From Paramecium octaurelia (taxonomy: Eukaryota; Ciliophora; Oligohymenophorea; Peniculida; Parameciidae), in assembly GCA_905182995.1 (NCBI GenBank), contig CAJJDP010000059.1:75311-139310 (forward strand): 64,000 nt of DNA, in the 5' to 3' direction. The notes beneath the pieces were generated by a model. That model saw nothing but the letters and a program-made list of their open reading frames with translations. It was not told the DNA's origin and ran no database searches. The translations under genes were made by a program, and so were the position numbers. This document shows positions 37,123-48,897 of the stretch, one piece after another; position 1 is the first letter of the stretch; every line of letters begins with the position of its first letter.

Positions 37123-37683
37123 ATGGTATGTTAAGCAATTTAATTTAGGCTGATAACAAAGTATAACCTGCTGCATAATAAGCTAAAGGAAAGAAGGGAA
37201 AAAAGAATTAAGGAGAAGATCAACCATAATAAGTAGTAGCCACATTGGGACCAAATGTTGCTGGAAATGAATTAGTTTTCGGAGTTGCTCATATTCTCTC
37301 AACTTGGAATGATACTTTCATTCACATTACAGATTTGACAGGCAGAGAAACACTTGCAAGAGTCACAGGAGGAATGAAAGTCAAATCAGACAGAGAGGAA
37401 TCATCACCATATGCAGCAATGCAAGCAGCTAAGGATGTTTATGAGAAGTTGAAGACACTCAAAATTAATGCTTTACATATTAAATTGAGAGCTAGAGGAG
37501 GTATATCTATATGAATATCAATAACCCTCAGGTGTTGATACCAGATAACCAGGACCAGGCGCTTAGGCTGCTCTCAGAGCTCTTGCTCGTTTGGGATTGA
37601 AGATTGGCAGAATTGAAGATGTCACTCCAATTCCAACAGATTCAACAAGAAGACCCGGAGGTAGAAGAGGAAGAAGATTATGA
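37123..37683 (+). CDS. RPS14: 40S ribosomal protein S14 (uS11)
   Basis: 168 residues. The first exon holds only the ATG codon (37123-37125) before a 23-nt intron (37126-37148); a second intron is 37501-37531. Blocks [47 protein letters not shown] and the C-terminus [20 protein letters not shown] are diagnostic. An N-terminal extension rich in Q/K/G precedes the core. Confidence 0.97.
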
Positions 37684-37882
37684 AAAGTAAAATTACATTA
37701 CATTATTCAAATACATTAACAATCACTTTTTTAAAGCATGTATGTTTTCAGGGAATTGGCAATGTCTCAATAGATTTTAATATCTTATTGGGTCAGTCAA
37801 GTCTTATGCTTGATGTTCTAATATGAAGATCTTCACTTCTTAGAAGTAAGTTTCCATAGATCCATCTTATTTTATTATTAGT

Positions 37883-38808
37883 TCATGCAACAATTTCTAA
37901 ATTAGATATAAAGTTCAATACACTAAATAAATAATTGTCCACTATTAATTTGTTCTTTTGCATCTAATCATTGATTTCTTCTCTATAAGCTGTTCCTTCT
38001 TGGATATAGTTGAATTCCAAGCTGAATTGTAATATTTCTTTTTATAAATAGTCGTTCTTTTTCAAATAATCATAAATGTATTTTTCATAAATGCTATTTG
38101 TGTTATAGGACAGCGAAATCCACCTTTGATTGGGTCCCTTTAAATCTATGATTAATTATTGATTCTTAATATCCAACTGGTCGTGTAATATTTCCATTTG
38201 TGAATCCTTTTTGGCTAATAACAAATAAGGTGCATCATCGCTTAGTCTATCATGATAAAGATTTGCATATATAAAATTATCTTTGGAAGATAATTTGAAG
38301 GCTCTTGCATACATTCTTAATTGAAGTGAAGAGGAAAACGAAAATTAGTTAGAGATTTTTTGAAGTGATTCTTCAATTATTTTTTCTTCTTCTCTCTTCT
38401 TATTCAGATATTCTGATAGTCCGTATGACTTTTTGATTTTACTCAAGGTCCTTAGTTTACATAGATAGGCTTTGGCTTAATCATCATTTGCTCTCTCTTT
38501 AATCTAAACTTTATTTCGATCTTAATACATTCGAAATCATTGGCTTGCAAACAATTTATTACTTTTTATTCATAGTATCCACCAATTCCTTAAAATCTAA
38601 CAGATTTCTCCTGATTGCATAGAAATAATTTTTCCTGATGATGAAGTATATAATACATTTATTCAGCTTTTGGGTCATGCACCACAACTGGCTTTTCAGT
38701 TGCCTCTATTATATACGCATGTTAATCATCTAATTCATCGTATTCTTCGATTTATTATGGTGTTTGAATGTTCTGCAGGGGGAATTGTTAATATTTTGGT
38801 TCTTACAT
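37883..38808 (-). CDS. Hypothetical protein, ciliate type
   Basis: 301 residues, one 20-nt intron (38509-38528). Not recognised. A folded N-terminal part (YYILHHQEKLFLCNQEKSVR) leads to a helical middle (KIKKSYGLSEYLNKKREEEK) and a C-terminal part with mixed strands (GPNQRWISLSYNTNS). No signal or membrane helix. The end was set at TGA 37883-37885; an alternative intron just before it (minus strand, starting in the last codons) would replace the last two residues by a short different tail. Confidence 0.65.
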
Positions 38809-38868
38809 TATAAGATGTTATTTTAATTAATGTCAAATTAGAATACGTAATAGTAGAGCCAAACTAGT

Positions 38869-39236
38869 ATGAAATAGAAACTATTAAAAATTTTACAGGA
38901 AAAGAACAATAAGCCAATTGCTGAGCAGAAGCAACGCTCAAATTTAGATTACTCATCATTATAAAGGAAATTATCATAGCCATCTCATAAATTGCCTGTT
39001 GAAATGAACAAATCTGCAAGAGAGATTTGGTTATTTGAAATATTCAATAATTAGAATCTCACATAAAAAGTATCAGTAGATTGATGAAAGTTAAGGTCTA
39101 GTAATTGAAGTAAATTTAAGTAAGAACAGCCAAATTAATTAAAAGTTATCAAACTAAAGAGATAAAATGGAATAACAAAAGAGTAGCCTTATAATAAGAG
39201 GTTGATTTACTTAGACAATTATTAAATTAATATTGA
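38869..39236 (+). CDS. Small helical hypothetical protein
   Basis: 113 residues, one intron (39070-39095). Lys/Gln/Leu-rich; the C-terminus (VALQQEVDLLRQLLNQY) has a heptad pattern. It starts 60 bases from the divergent 37883-38808 gene. Unknown function. Confidence 0.6.
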
Positions 39237-39357
39237 TTACAGTTGACTATCTTATATTCTTGTGAATAAAATAAATTCTAACTATGAATGAATATCTGAC
39301 ATACACAGATTGGAAAGTATTTAATAAAACAAAAATTAAGATAACTCAAAATACTTT

Positions 39358-40298
39358 TCAAAAATATAGTTTCTTATAGATCATATTATTCTAGTACTGT
39401 TGCATCATCATCTAAAATTGCACATCAAATTGTATTGGTTGTATATAACCTTTTTTTGAGTAGATACTATATCCTTTCAAAGCCCCAGCCTATTACTGCT
39501 GGATGAAAACTGGTTATTAGAAATATTAATTCTTTGGTCTTTAGACCAGTAAAAGTGGAGATTCTGATCGATCCTTTTTTGGACTTTAAGGCGTTGTTAC
39601 TTCAGAGCTTCTTTCATGAATAGTTTTCAAAGTGAAGTTGTCTTTTCTGAATTGGGAAATGGCTTCTGACAATTTCAATCCTAGATTGCATCTGATAGTC
39701 ACACTAATCTTCTTTTCTGGGGTAACTGCTCTCAGCTGATTTAAAACTAATTATGTAAATATGAAAATTATACATTTTATGTCATCTCTCAATATCTTTG
39801 CTTTAATGTCTTCCTCATACAATTTTTCGCCATTACTCCCTATATCCTATTATGAAGTAGGTCTTGATCTCGGGGTGTTGAGAAAAAAGTTCTTATTTAT
39901 TTCTATTTTACGTTTTGAAATAAAAATTACCTATTTTGAGTTCTTTATACAACAATGGATTGGCTTACTCTTTCACTTTTGTTATCTCCTTCTATTCTGG
40001 AAGTTCATTGCTTTTCTTTACTGAATTGTCAGTTGTTTGCGTTTTCTGGATACTACAATCTGAATTTGGTGAAGTAGCTGAAGTAGAAGAAGTGTTGCTC
40101 CTTTTTAATGAAGACATCGAGGAAACCAAAATGAAAACATCACTTGCACTTTTAGAAGGATCACTTAATAGCCTTTTCAAAGGATTCCATTTAGAGTTGA
40201 ATTATTCCAATATGGTTTCTGTAAACACAGGAGTTACTTTGGTAATAAATTCTAAGAAGGATTCTTTTAGTAATGTAATTTCTTAAATCAATTCCATC
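39358..40298 (-). CDS. Hypothetical protein, S/T- and Q-rich
   Basis: 288 residues; introns 40219-40237 (19 nt), 39903-39930 and 39747-39773 (27 nt, no in-frame TGA, so it may be retained). The 19-nt intron is required to join the only nearby ATG to the long frame. Serine/threonine-rich middle (SLKRSNTSSTSATSPNS), several S/T-P sites (TPQSPKK, ESPLLL), glutamine-rich end. No domain recognised. Confidence 0.6.
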
Positions 40299-40570
40299 AA
40301 TTTAAAATAATTAATGAATTAAAGCAATTGTTTTGCTTTCCTAATTATACATAAAATTGTTTCAAAACGAACATAAACTACTAATAAATCTGATCACTAA
40401 AGGAATCAAATCGCATAAAAGGAATTGATTAAATCAAACTTTAAATCGTGATTCTGTTAGGAACTCTAAGAAAATACTCATAAAAATATCTGTACACACA
40501 TACGAGAAGATGTAATGGGTTAATTTACAACAAATAATAATAATAGTTATTACTAATATTAATAACTCCA

Positions 40571-41330
40571 TCAAACAAATTCATTAAAATCTGTCATAGC
40601 AATAAGGGCGACTTCCCTTTCTACGTTTTTCTTATTTTTTTTGTGTGATTTTTGTTTCTTCTATTTCTTTTATTTCTTATTCTTGATATGTGATGATTGA
40701 TGGATCAAAGTCTATGAAGAGGCTGTAGCACAAAGACCACTGTACATTTTAGAGCGTCCCAATTTACAACTTGCTCCAACTGGTCCTGCCAAGAAGGCTT
40801 ACTTAGCTCCTGTGTATTTCTAGAAGGATTTAAGGGGATGTTTACTTCATCGAAATAACAAACTATGTATTCTGAGTCTTTATCTTCAGCCTTGCCACAT
40901 CCAAAAGCACTAGACCTGGCTGTGAGTAATTATTTGGCATTTTCAGGTTCTTTGAACCACTTTTCCATAACTTAGTTGGTTCTCAGTTGTTGATTTAGGT
41001 GTCTTTTGAAAAAGAGCACTCCATAATTTTAAAACTATAAATGAAAAGCAATGATACTTAGCCACAAGTGGAAGCCTTGAGAGGACATTTTTCAACGCAA
41101 GTTTAGGCCATTTTTGCATAACCATTGCTCCAGTGCATAACATTCATATTAGAGGCTGATGAAGATCCTTCAAAGCTAATTTAGCCAGTTGCAACTTGAT
41201 TTCTAATTTGATTAAGGGAGTGAGCAAGTTAATTGGCCAATCCTGAATTGACTCCTTTATTATGCACATTACAATATTGATTCTATGCAAATACAAAGAA
41301 AAGTGTCAGAAACGATAAAATTATTCTCAT
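40571..41330 (-). CDS. Secreted CAP/SCP-domain protein
   Basis: 236 residues, introns 41035-41057 and 40820-40845. Signal peptide MRIILSFLTLFFVFAQNQ. The CAP fold shows as LAHSLNQIRNQVATGQ, MNVMHWSNGYAKMAQTC (usual H-x-x-W-x-x-x-L/M-A region), CPLKASTCGQ and AFGCGKAEDKDSEYIVCYFD. Many cysteines suggest disulfides. After the domain a Lys-rich stretch (about 20 residues, mostly K and Q) precedes the end. Members of this family are secreted in many eukaryotes with varied roles. Confidence 0.82.
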
Positions 41331-41342
41331 ATATTTTAATTT

Positions 41343-42122
41343 ATGAAAATAGCTAATTTCATATCGAAGGCTCAAAAATCGGTCTTTTAATTTAGCGATA
41401 TGAAGAAGAATCTAGCTAGAGTAATATTCACGAATGTTGCAATAGAGGATAACTTCGATTCGAAATTCCCTGGAGCCTCACAAATCTTTTATTTTAATGA
41501 GTAATAGAAGGAAGCATTGGTGAAGACTACATAAAATAAAAAGGAAATCATCTGTATATATTTTAGTGATGACAAGAGTTCAATGATTCGAGTTACTTGG
41601 GGTAATATGTGAACAAGATGTTTAATAATTACAAGAATAAGGCAATAAGGTTTGAATATGCATATGTAGAGTTTCCGAATAAAGATTATTGGCAACACAT
41701 GTATGAGATTGTTGGCACCATGGATGGAGAATGTATATTTTTGAGTAATTCAATTAAGCTTCTACTCTTGTAATTAGAATAAAGGAGGATGTTTTGAAGG
41801 AATGTTTGGAATGTAACTTGGACACTTTGGAATAGTACAAGGGTTTATTCATCCAAAGGATTGTGAATATTGGGATGATTAGCGTATTTCAGCTCAAGCT
41901 GGTATCTCAAAAAACCATGGAGGAAGGAATTTCAGAATTTGTGATTCGTTGTCTGAATTCAAAGGAAGATGTTTTCTCTTCAAGTCAGAAAAAGTTGGTA
42001 TGACACGATCCTTAACTTAGTTGTACAAGTCTGGAGGGAAATTTTATTATTAGTTGGGTTAGCGATCTATGTTACATAAACCTGATGCAGTAGTGGGGGA
42101 GGTATACCCTTAACTGGAATGA
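41343..42122 (+). CDS. Hypothetical protein with possible thioredoxin-like N-terminal part
   Basis: 234 residues; introns 41592-41617, 41733-41758 and 41998-42020. Not recognised. The region around EIICIYFSDDKSSMIRMF, then IRFEYAYVEFPNKDYWQ looks like alternating strands and helices of a thioredoxin-like fold, without CxxC. The second half is helical (KEDVLKECLECNLDTLEQYK). The first ATG lies only 12 bases from the divergent CAP gene start; an internal ATG at 41400 would leave 69 bases and may be the true start. Confidence 0.62.
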
Positions 42123-42145
42123 TAAAAATAATATAAATTATTTTA

Positions 42146-42520
42146 ATGGGATCGATCCTCAATAAGTAAGAGGTTTCATCAAGAAAGTTATCTGAAATGC
42201 CGCTAGAACAAAAGTCTTAACACTACACCTAGGAAGTTCAGGAGAACGAATAAGCTAGAGTAGTGATTCAGACTTATCGTGACACAAAAATAAGTCGGAA
42301 AGTACACAACTTAGATCCCGAAGTTAAATAAACATTTAGCAAGTAATTCCCTAAGAAACAAGATCTCTCGAATGCACAAGGATAAACTAGTTCAATTTAA
42401 TAAAAGGAGACATTTCAATTGTCTCCGAGATCACCTGATAAGGAAAGTGATTGTGATTGGCAAGACATATATGGGGATCAATGCTTTACATTAAGTGATG
42501 GTCATGCAGCTCAACATTGA
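42146..42520 (+). CDS. Small hypothetical protein, possibly N-myristoylated
   Basis: 124 residues, no intron, 23 bases after the preceding stop on the same strand. It begins MGSILNKQ; Gly-2 and Ser at position 3 would suit N-myristoylation. The body is polar (QARVVIQTYRDTKISRKVHN) with a Ser-Pro-rich part (LSPRSPDKESD). No domain recognised. Confidence 0.62.
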
Positions 42521-42568
42521 TTATTTTAATTTTTTATTTCTTTAATTCTTTATTTCTTTATTTCTGAA

Positions 42569-43023
42569 ATGTCAATAAATAGGAATTTGTTACAATCATT
42601 GTATATACAAAAGATGTGGTAAAGCAATTACTGTAAATAGTAAACTATAATTATATTATAGAATAAGTAGATAATCAGATTTGATAGGCACATTATTGTA
42701 TATATTAACTAATAATAAAGGAAGAGAATTTGATTTAATTCAAATTTTCAAAGTCTTTATATGAATCTTAATAGCTACATGGTTTCAATGGTGTAAACTA
42801 TAATATTATAAAGGATAATTATGATATCATTGGACTTAATTAATCAATATTGATAATAGCAAATAAGTTGAGATTTCAAAATCTAAAGTAATTTAGGAGA
42901 GGACAAAAAAACAGGATATGTCAAGTAAATGAAGGAAGTCATGAAAAGAATTTCTTAGTACGTAATCAATAAAAATGGAGAATGGATATTAAGCAGAGAT
43001 AATTTGCATATAGATTTAAATTG
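42569..43023 (+). CDS. Hypothetical protein, 3' end not resolved
   Basis: About 129 residues readable; introns 42640-42661, 42753-42774 and 42867-42888 (22 nt each). Exons join to a continuous protein (IGTLLYILTNNKGREFDL, GLNQSILIIANNNLGEDKK, MKRISQYVINKNGEWILS). No in-frame TGA is found after this: the frame stays open into the antisense of the next gene, and no TGA in any plus frame occurs between about 42945 and 43202. I end the feature where protein-like sequence stops. Start is the first ATG of exon 1. Confidence 0.45.
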
Positions 43024-43074
43024 TAATATCATTTATTATAATTTATTAATATAAAACTATTTAATTAAATATAT

Positions 43075-44274
43075 TCATGCTTAACCAATTAAAATAGTGT
43101 CTTCAGAGTATTCCTATTCCTCGTCAGTTTATTCATCATATAGCATTCCCATCATCTTCCTCTTTCGAATAATTTGTCTCTCTATTGGTTAATTCTTTAT
43201 TTTGAACTCCATCAATTAATCATACATGTCATAACTACAATCTATATCTTCTGAAAGCCACTAGAGAATGTAATAGAAATAAGTATTTACCAAGATGTTA
43301 TCATTGCTAACTATGTTCAATTTGAATTTCATTTTCTGATCATACACTCTTAAACTTTTGAACTCCTTCCAAATATTAGTCAATTTCACAGTTTCATCAC
43401 AAACATAGATGGGATCTCCCTGGAACATACATTCAGTATACACCTTTGGACAACTCCTGTAAGTTGGTTCATAGAGTTTTGCAACCTTGACAGTTAAATC
43501 AATTTATTTAGGAAAGAAGGATTTGTCATTCAACATCTGAATTTAAAGATTGTTGCCAAACAACTAGAAAGATTCCATTCCCATTATCAATGTATCATCT
43601 AAATATGTTCCCTTTTAAACCAGAGCTTTGAATATGGCAATTAAATGTACTTGCTATTTCAGTATCATTGAGTGTGGTCGAACTCATATCTTAGGCTAGA
43701 ATATAGCAGATGTACACATATTAAAAGGTAGATTCGACTTGTATGGTCAGATTTTGATTATCAAAAGATGAGTATAACTTCAGCATAGGCTTCCTACCAC
43801 CATACTTGAAGAAACCAGCAAATCCAGAGATGAACACTGAATGCTGCATCGGAGACGTGTATATTTATTCCAATGTCACTTAGGCCTTCTCTTACAATGG
43901 AAAGCATCCTGAATCATAGGTATCTCCTCCGAAAGCATACCAAGTGTACAGCACTGACTTAATGCAGCTTTTCGAGCAGACTACTTGGATTGTGAATCCT
44001 AATCAAATCTAGATTGTCCATTACCTGTTGTGTTAACTTTCATCAATTCAACATGGATGTCCAAAGCAAAATCGGAAAACTGCATTTCATTGGTGTAATT
44101 ACTCAAAACGAAGATTACTTAGGGAACATATGCTTTGTAAACATTCAAGAATTTGATGTGTGTTATGGTGTCTTTTTCACAAGCCAAGCCTCCAGCTCCA
44201 ATTAGTAACTATCCATTTTCCAAGATCGGATATCCATATACGAGAATCACTAGTTGAAATAGCAAAACGTACAT
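43075..44274 (-). CDS. Secreted or type I protein of unknown function
   Basis: 372 residues, introns 43999-44024, 43626-43650 and 43261-43290. The N-terminus is a signal peptide (MYVLLFQLVILVYGYP). The mature part has many beta-type segments, scattered cysteines (VVCSKSCIKSVLYTW, RSCPKVYTECMF, YVCDETV) and N-glycosylation sites such as NYT, so an extracellular beta-rich protein is likely. C-terminal region is basic then acidic (RQIIRKRKMMGMLYDEQTDE). No clear transmembrane helix near the end. Confidence 0.68.
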
Positions 44275-44375
44275 TTATAAATTAATAAACATTACAATAT
44301 TAGAGTATAAATTTTAATATTCCCTTGTGCTTTTTATAAATATATCATACAATATATTAATTGCCATATTCTCGG

Positions 44376-45350
44376 ATGCTTGCAGGAAAAGAAGAAAAGC
44401 CACCTCGACTTACAAGAGTAATCTCACTTTCAAGCTTAGTCTAATCGCGGTAATCTCGAGAGCGAACAACTGCCCGATTACTTAAGGAGCTCCTTCTCCG
44501 ACGCCTTCAAAATGAAAGAGCCCCCCAAAGTCTAAAAAGGAAAGAAGATCTTACCTCAATATGCCTTTGGCAATTCTCTCGAATCACCTTCCTTCTTCCG
44601 TAATCCCAACACTCTGATTTGCAGATAAAGCTATGACAATCCATTCCTCAAAGTCAGAGCTAAACCTCACAGCAAATGGGAAACCCTGCGAAGTAGCACT
44701 CTCAACAATTTTGAATTTTATAATGTCTCTGAACAGAAATTCGCCAATCTCCCAAATAAAGGATACAAAAATGTCAAAATAGTAAAGTAGTATCTTCATC
44801 CATCATTTCTAGTACTGTAACTAATCAAGTGCATTATGTCCAAACTCCTCAAATTCGAGGGGAAGAACAAACTTTTCAACTTGCCTACAAAACTTTGCAA
44901 TAGAAAACAGGTCTTTTTGGCAGAAAGAATGGTATCCCTCATATCTAAACATGTGATAGAATTGTTCACTGATTTCATTGAGAAGAATGATAATCAAAAT
45001 GTTTATGGCCATTTGAATGATAGACAAAGACCAAAAGGACGTTTGAGAGATGTCAAGAATTACAGTTTCACGCCTTAGGAATTCCAAATTTATAAAAAAA
45101 GGTCCAGCCACTATCTCAATTCAAGTCCTAGCAAAGGTCTATAAAAATCTGAAGTGCCAATTTTCAATTAAAACCAATAAAAAAAAGATCATTTAGTTGA
45201 AAAGTACTACTCAAGAGACTAAAGGTATATTACTCATTCTAATATAGTTATCTCAACTCGCTTAACAATTCGATTATTATAACCTAAATAGATAAGCAAT
45301 TAAAGAGAAAGTAATAAGATCGATATAAGTATTTATAAGTATATATGTGA
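44376..45350 (+). CDS. Hypothetical protein
   Basis: 309 residues, introns 44418-44439 and 45225-45247. Base composition of exon 2 is less AT-rich than its neighbours. Basic and polar (AFKMKEPPKVQKGKKILPQY, ESPSFFRNPNTLICRQSYDN), with a helical part about residues 160-210 (AERMVSLISKHVIELFTDF). No family recognised. The first exon encodes only 14 residues. Confidence 0.65.
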
Positions 45351-45841
45351 AGTGCTGATTTAAAGATATTGGATTACAGAGAAAACGATATTGAATTGAT
45401 TGCCAAATTCGAGGAACACTTGGAATTTGAAAAATTATATGGAAATTGATAAATTATATCAACCATAAAATCAATAACATATAAGAATATTTATGTGGGA
45501 TTAATTATAAAGTAATAGATTTTCTTAATTAAATACTAAGGATTTAGTTACATTACCACGAAATTATATGCTAATAATTTCTATTCTGTTTTACTATGGT
45601 AAATAATATGCTATAGTTATTTCAGGATTATAGAATGATTTCATTTATGAATTCAATACTATTTCTTCTATTTTAATGATTTGATTTCCATTCAAAAACC
45701 AAATAGTCTGATCTACTATTTAGAATATTAAAATAGTATTCATCCTATTTCATTTATGATATTAGAATCAACAATGAGAGATCAATAGAATGATTAGAAA
45801 AGTCTTAAATATATTTAAGCTATTTTTCATAAATTAATTAA
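45351..45841. other. Intergenic, AT-rich
   Basis: 491 bases upstream of the ERGIC gene. No feature recognised. Confidence 0.55.
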
Positions 45842-46939
45842 ATGATAGGAGGAGTGCAATCAAGACTGAGAAAATTGGACATTTATCGTAAATTACCAGC
45901 TGATCTCACAGAGCCAACTACAGCTGGTGCATTAATTTCAGTCATCAGTACTATTGTGATAGTTATACTATTTATCACAGAATTACAAGTAATCCTTATT
46001 AGAATATTTCTTTAAAGGCATACATTGAAGTGGATAATAGTAGTGAAATGTTTGTTGATATTAATCGTGGCGGTGAATAAATTCGGGTAAACTTGGACAT
46101 AGAATTTCATAAATTTCCATGTGATATTCTATCTTTGGATGTTTAGGATATTATGGGGTCTCACGTTGTGAATGTTGAGGGTAGATTAATAAAAAAGAGA
46201 ATAAAGAATGGAAAGGTAATTTCTGAAGAAGTTCATTCAAATCATGAAGGACACGAACATCATAATTAACCATCAATAGATTTTGCACGTATTGAATAGG
46301 CATTTAAAGAAAAGGAAGGGTGTCAAATAGCTGGGTATATTATTGTAAACAAAGTGCCAGGTAATCAATAATGAGAATATTTCATAGGTAATTTCCATGT
46401 TTCAGCTCACGCTTTTGGAGGAATCTTACATTAAGTGTTTTAGAGAAGTCAGATATCAACATTAGATTTATCACATACTATTAATCATATTTCATTTGGA
46501 GAGGAGGACGATTTGATAAAAATCAAGAAATAGTTTTAGAAAGGAGTTCTTAATCCACTTGATAATACTAAAAAGGTGGCTTAACCACAAGGTGGATCTG
46601 GAATGATGTTTTAATATTACATATCGGTTGTTCCAACAACCTATGTGGATGTATCAGGAAATGAATATTATGTTCATCAATTTACTGCTAATAGTAATGA
46701 AGTATAAACTGATCATCTTCCAGCAGTTTATTTTAGGTATTGAAACTTGTATAATTAGGTATGATCTCTCTCCAGTAACTGTAAAATTCTTGTAATATAG
46801 AGAAAGCTTTTTGCATTTCTTGGTGCAGATTTGTGCCATTCTGGGAGGAGTATTCACAATTGCTAGCATAGTTGATGGAATGATTCATAAATCAGTTGTT
46901 GCACTGCTTAAAAAGTACGAGATGGGTAAATTGAGTTGA
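45842..46939 (+). CDS. Erv41/Erv46 (ERGIC2/3) family cargo receptor
   Basis: 339 residues, introns 45989-46017, 46361-46387 and 46737-46758. Family pattern: N-terminal LRKLDIYRKLPADL followed by a membrane helix (AGALISVISTIVIVILFITE), a lumenal region with DILSLDVQDIMG, GCQIAGYIIVNKVPGNFHVS, HTINHISFGEE and YYISVVPTTY, then YDLSPVTVKFLQYRESFLHF and a second helix (FLVQICAILGGVFTIASIVD). The tail ends KKYEMGKLS. These proteins cycle between ER and Golgi and sort cargo. Confidence 0.92.
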
Positions 46940-47296
46940 AATAAATAAATATAATATGTTTATAGTGATATCATTAATAAAGGTGGCAGTCCATATTACT
47001 TTGTTTAATATCTATTTATTTTAATTTAATATTATAATTAAAATGAATTAATAATGATCTAAATTACATATATATAAAATAACGTGTATTTAGATACTAT
47101 GTCATAATAAATATCTATCATTAATTATTACTCAGTAGTAAAATGTTGGAGAAATAATATATGTAATTAAATAAATCATTAAAACCTGTATCTTTATAGA
47201 AAAAAGGATTTAAAAATGATAATAATAATAATGGAGGACCTTTTGAAAGGAGAATTTATTTCAAAATTGAATAATTCATTAAATAATAAGAAAAAC
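46940..47296. other. Intergenic between convergent genes
   Basis: 357 AT-rich bases; nothing recognised. Confidence 0.55.
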
Positions 47297-48724
47297 TCAA
47301 GTTTTATTTTTAGAAAAAAAAATCTAAATTTTCCTTTTGTTATACTCGTAATTATGCATGATTGCCATGGCTTACATAGCTGAATCTAGCTCTTAATAAC
47401 GGATGAGACATTTATTTTTATTTTTTTCTTCGCAAAATATTCTAAAAATAGATAAAATATAATAGGTTACTTAATTTTCTCTATTTATCCAAATTTAGAA
47501 AAGGTATCATAAATAATGCCTTCCTCACAGAACTCCTTTTTCAAATTTGTTAACATAATTTGTTAGGAAGGTGAGACCAAATATTTGAAGTTGTTATCTT
47601 TGTATCTAAATGATGCCTCATTTCCTAAATAAAACTCTTCCTCTTCTGTATTCTTAGGCAATTGGCCTTCTTCACAATTTCTAAAGAATATAAATTCATA
47701 ATTCGATGGATACACCTAGATTAATTGTTAAAAAAGTACTTTCAATTTTTAACCAAAAAGAGTAGGGTTACCTTCGTTGAAATTAGTCAATAAGAATTTA
47801 ACACTGACTTCAGTCGAGTATTCGATTAAAACATTGCATTTAGTCTTGAAGTAGATCATCTTTTAGATGTTTCCAAAGGTGCTAAAAATATTATAAATCA
47901 TTGTCATGGATGTCTGTTTTGGATCAAACCAATTGGCATAGAGTACCTTTGTAATCAGTTTTTCTAGAGTGAAATGATTGGAGATATTTACTTTGTGGAA
48001 GAATTTCAGATTGAAAGATCTACTTTTCCACTTGGATGTTATTTGGTAATTGTTATGAAGTGGAAATACGCTATCCTGGTGAGAACTGAAAGAGTTAGGT
48101 TAGATTGTCACCCATACACTTAACAAATTGATTCGACCTTTTTTAGGAAAAATTGATAAAATATTTACAATTCTTCTTATTTGTCTTCAGTTGCTTCTTC
48201 TTGTGAATCGTAATCAGATGCACCATCAGCTTTATCGAAGTTTAGCGCTTCTGCAAATTATGTTGGTATGGGAGGCATTCCAGTTTAAGGAGGCAATATT
48301 TAGGAATGAGGGAGCCATTTGTTTATAGGGTCAGTCTTTGGCAATTCAGTTGAATGCACTATACCCTAAACTTGTTAGGCAGTGTAGTCTCTTAATAGGG
48401 ATAATGAATCTACATCTTGCATATTGGTTTCTAGCTTGGAAGTCAAGACCCTTGCGATTAGACTCATAAACTAAAATTGACAGTCCATGCATGATTGTAT
48501 TATTTAATTGGAGTGCATTTAGAGCCGATCGGACACTATCGAACTGAACCAAAGCTTTCCAAATTGGTTTATTTCGCTCGAAGATAAGTATCTATGCAAT
48601 AGGTGAGAGGTCTTACTTTTTCGATTGTGCCGAACTGAATGAAATTTTGGTAGACGTGTGTTACTGTTATATTGATGAAGTCTGGGTTTTGTATGCATAT
48701 CAACACAACAGAGGAATTAGCCAT
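47297..48724 (-). CDS. PTB/hnRNP L-like RNA-binding protein with several RRMs
   Basis: 438 residues; introns 48592-48616, 48389-48413 (ends GAG), 48086-48117 (32 nt) and 47442-47470. Degenerate RRMs: the first (VLICIQNPDFINITVTHVYQ... ALVQFDSVRSALNALQLNN), a second around MIYNIFSTFGNIQKMIYFKT, VLIEYSTEV, and a last one (IYDTFSKFGQIEKIK, LIRYQELDSAMQAMAIMHNY). This divergent RRM style, with QF/Y-x-S-x-x-x-A-x-x-A-x-x-x-x-N, is that of PTB and hnRNP L, which bind pyrimidine-rich RNA and influence splicing or stability. Confidence 0.82.
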
Positions 48725-48897
48725 TTTAAATAACTAAATATTTTATAAGATTATATTGCTTTAATGGCAATTAGAAATATAAATTTCAATAATGATTATA
48801 ATTAAATTCATCAAGGACTGTCTTTACTCGACTAAACTTAAAATAGTGTATTTCTTATTAGAAATTATATATTATTATTTATATTTTATATCTAGTA

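Noticed and set aside
41760-42000. Alternative open frame rich in Gly/Phe within the 41343-42122 gene
   Set aside because: No intron of suitable length leads into it, while two canonical introns (41733-41758, 41998-42020) connect the other frame with exact codon phase.
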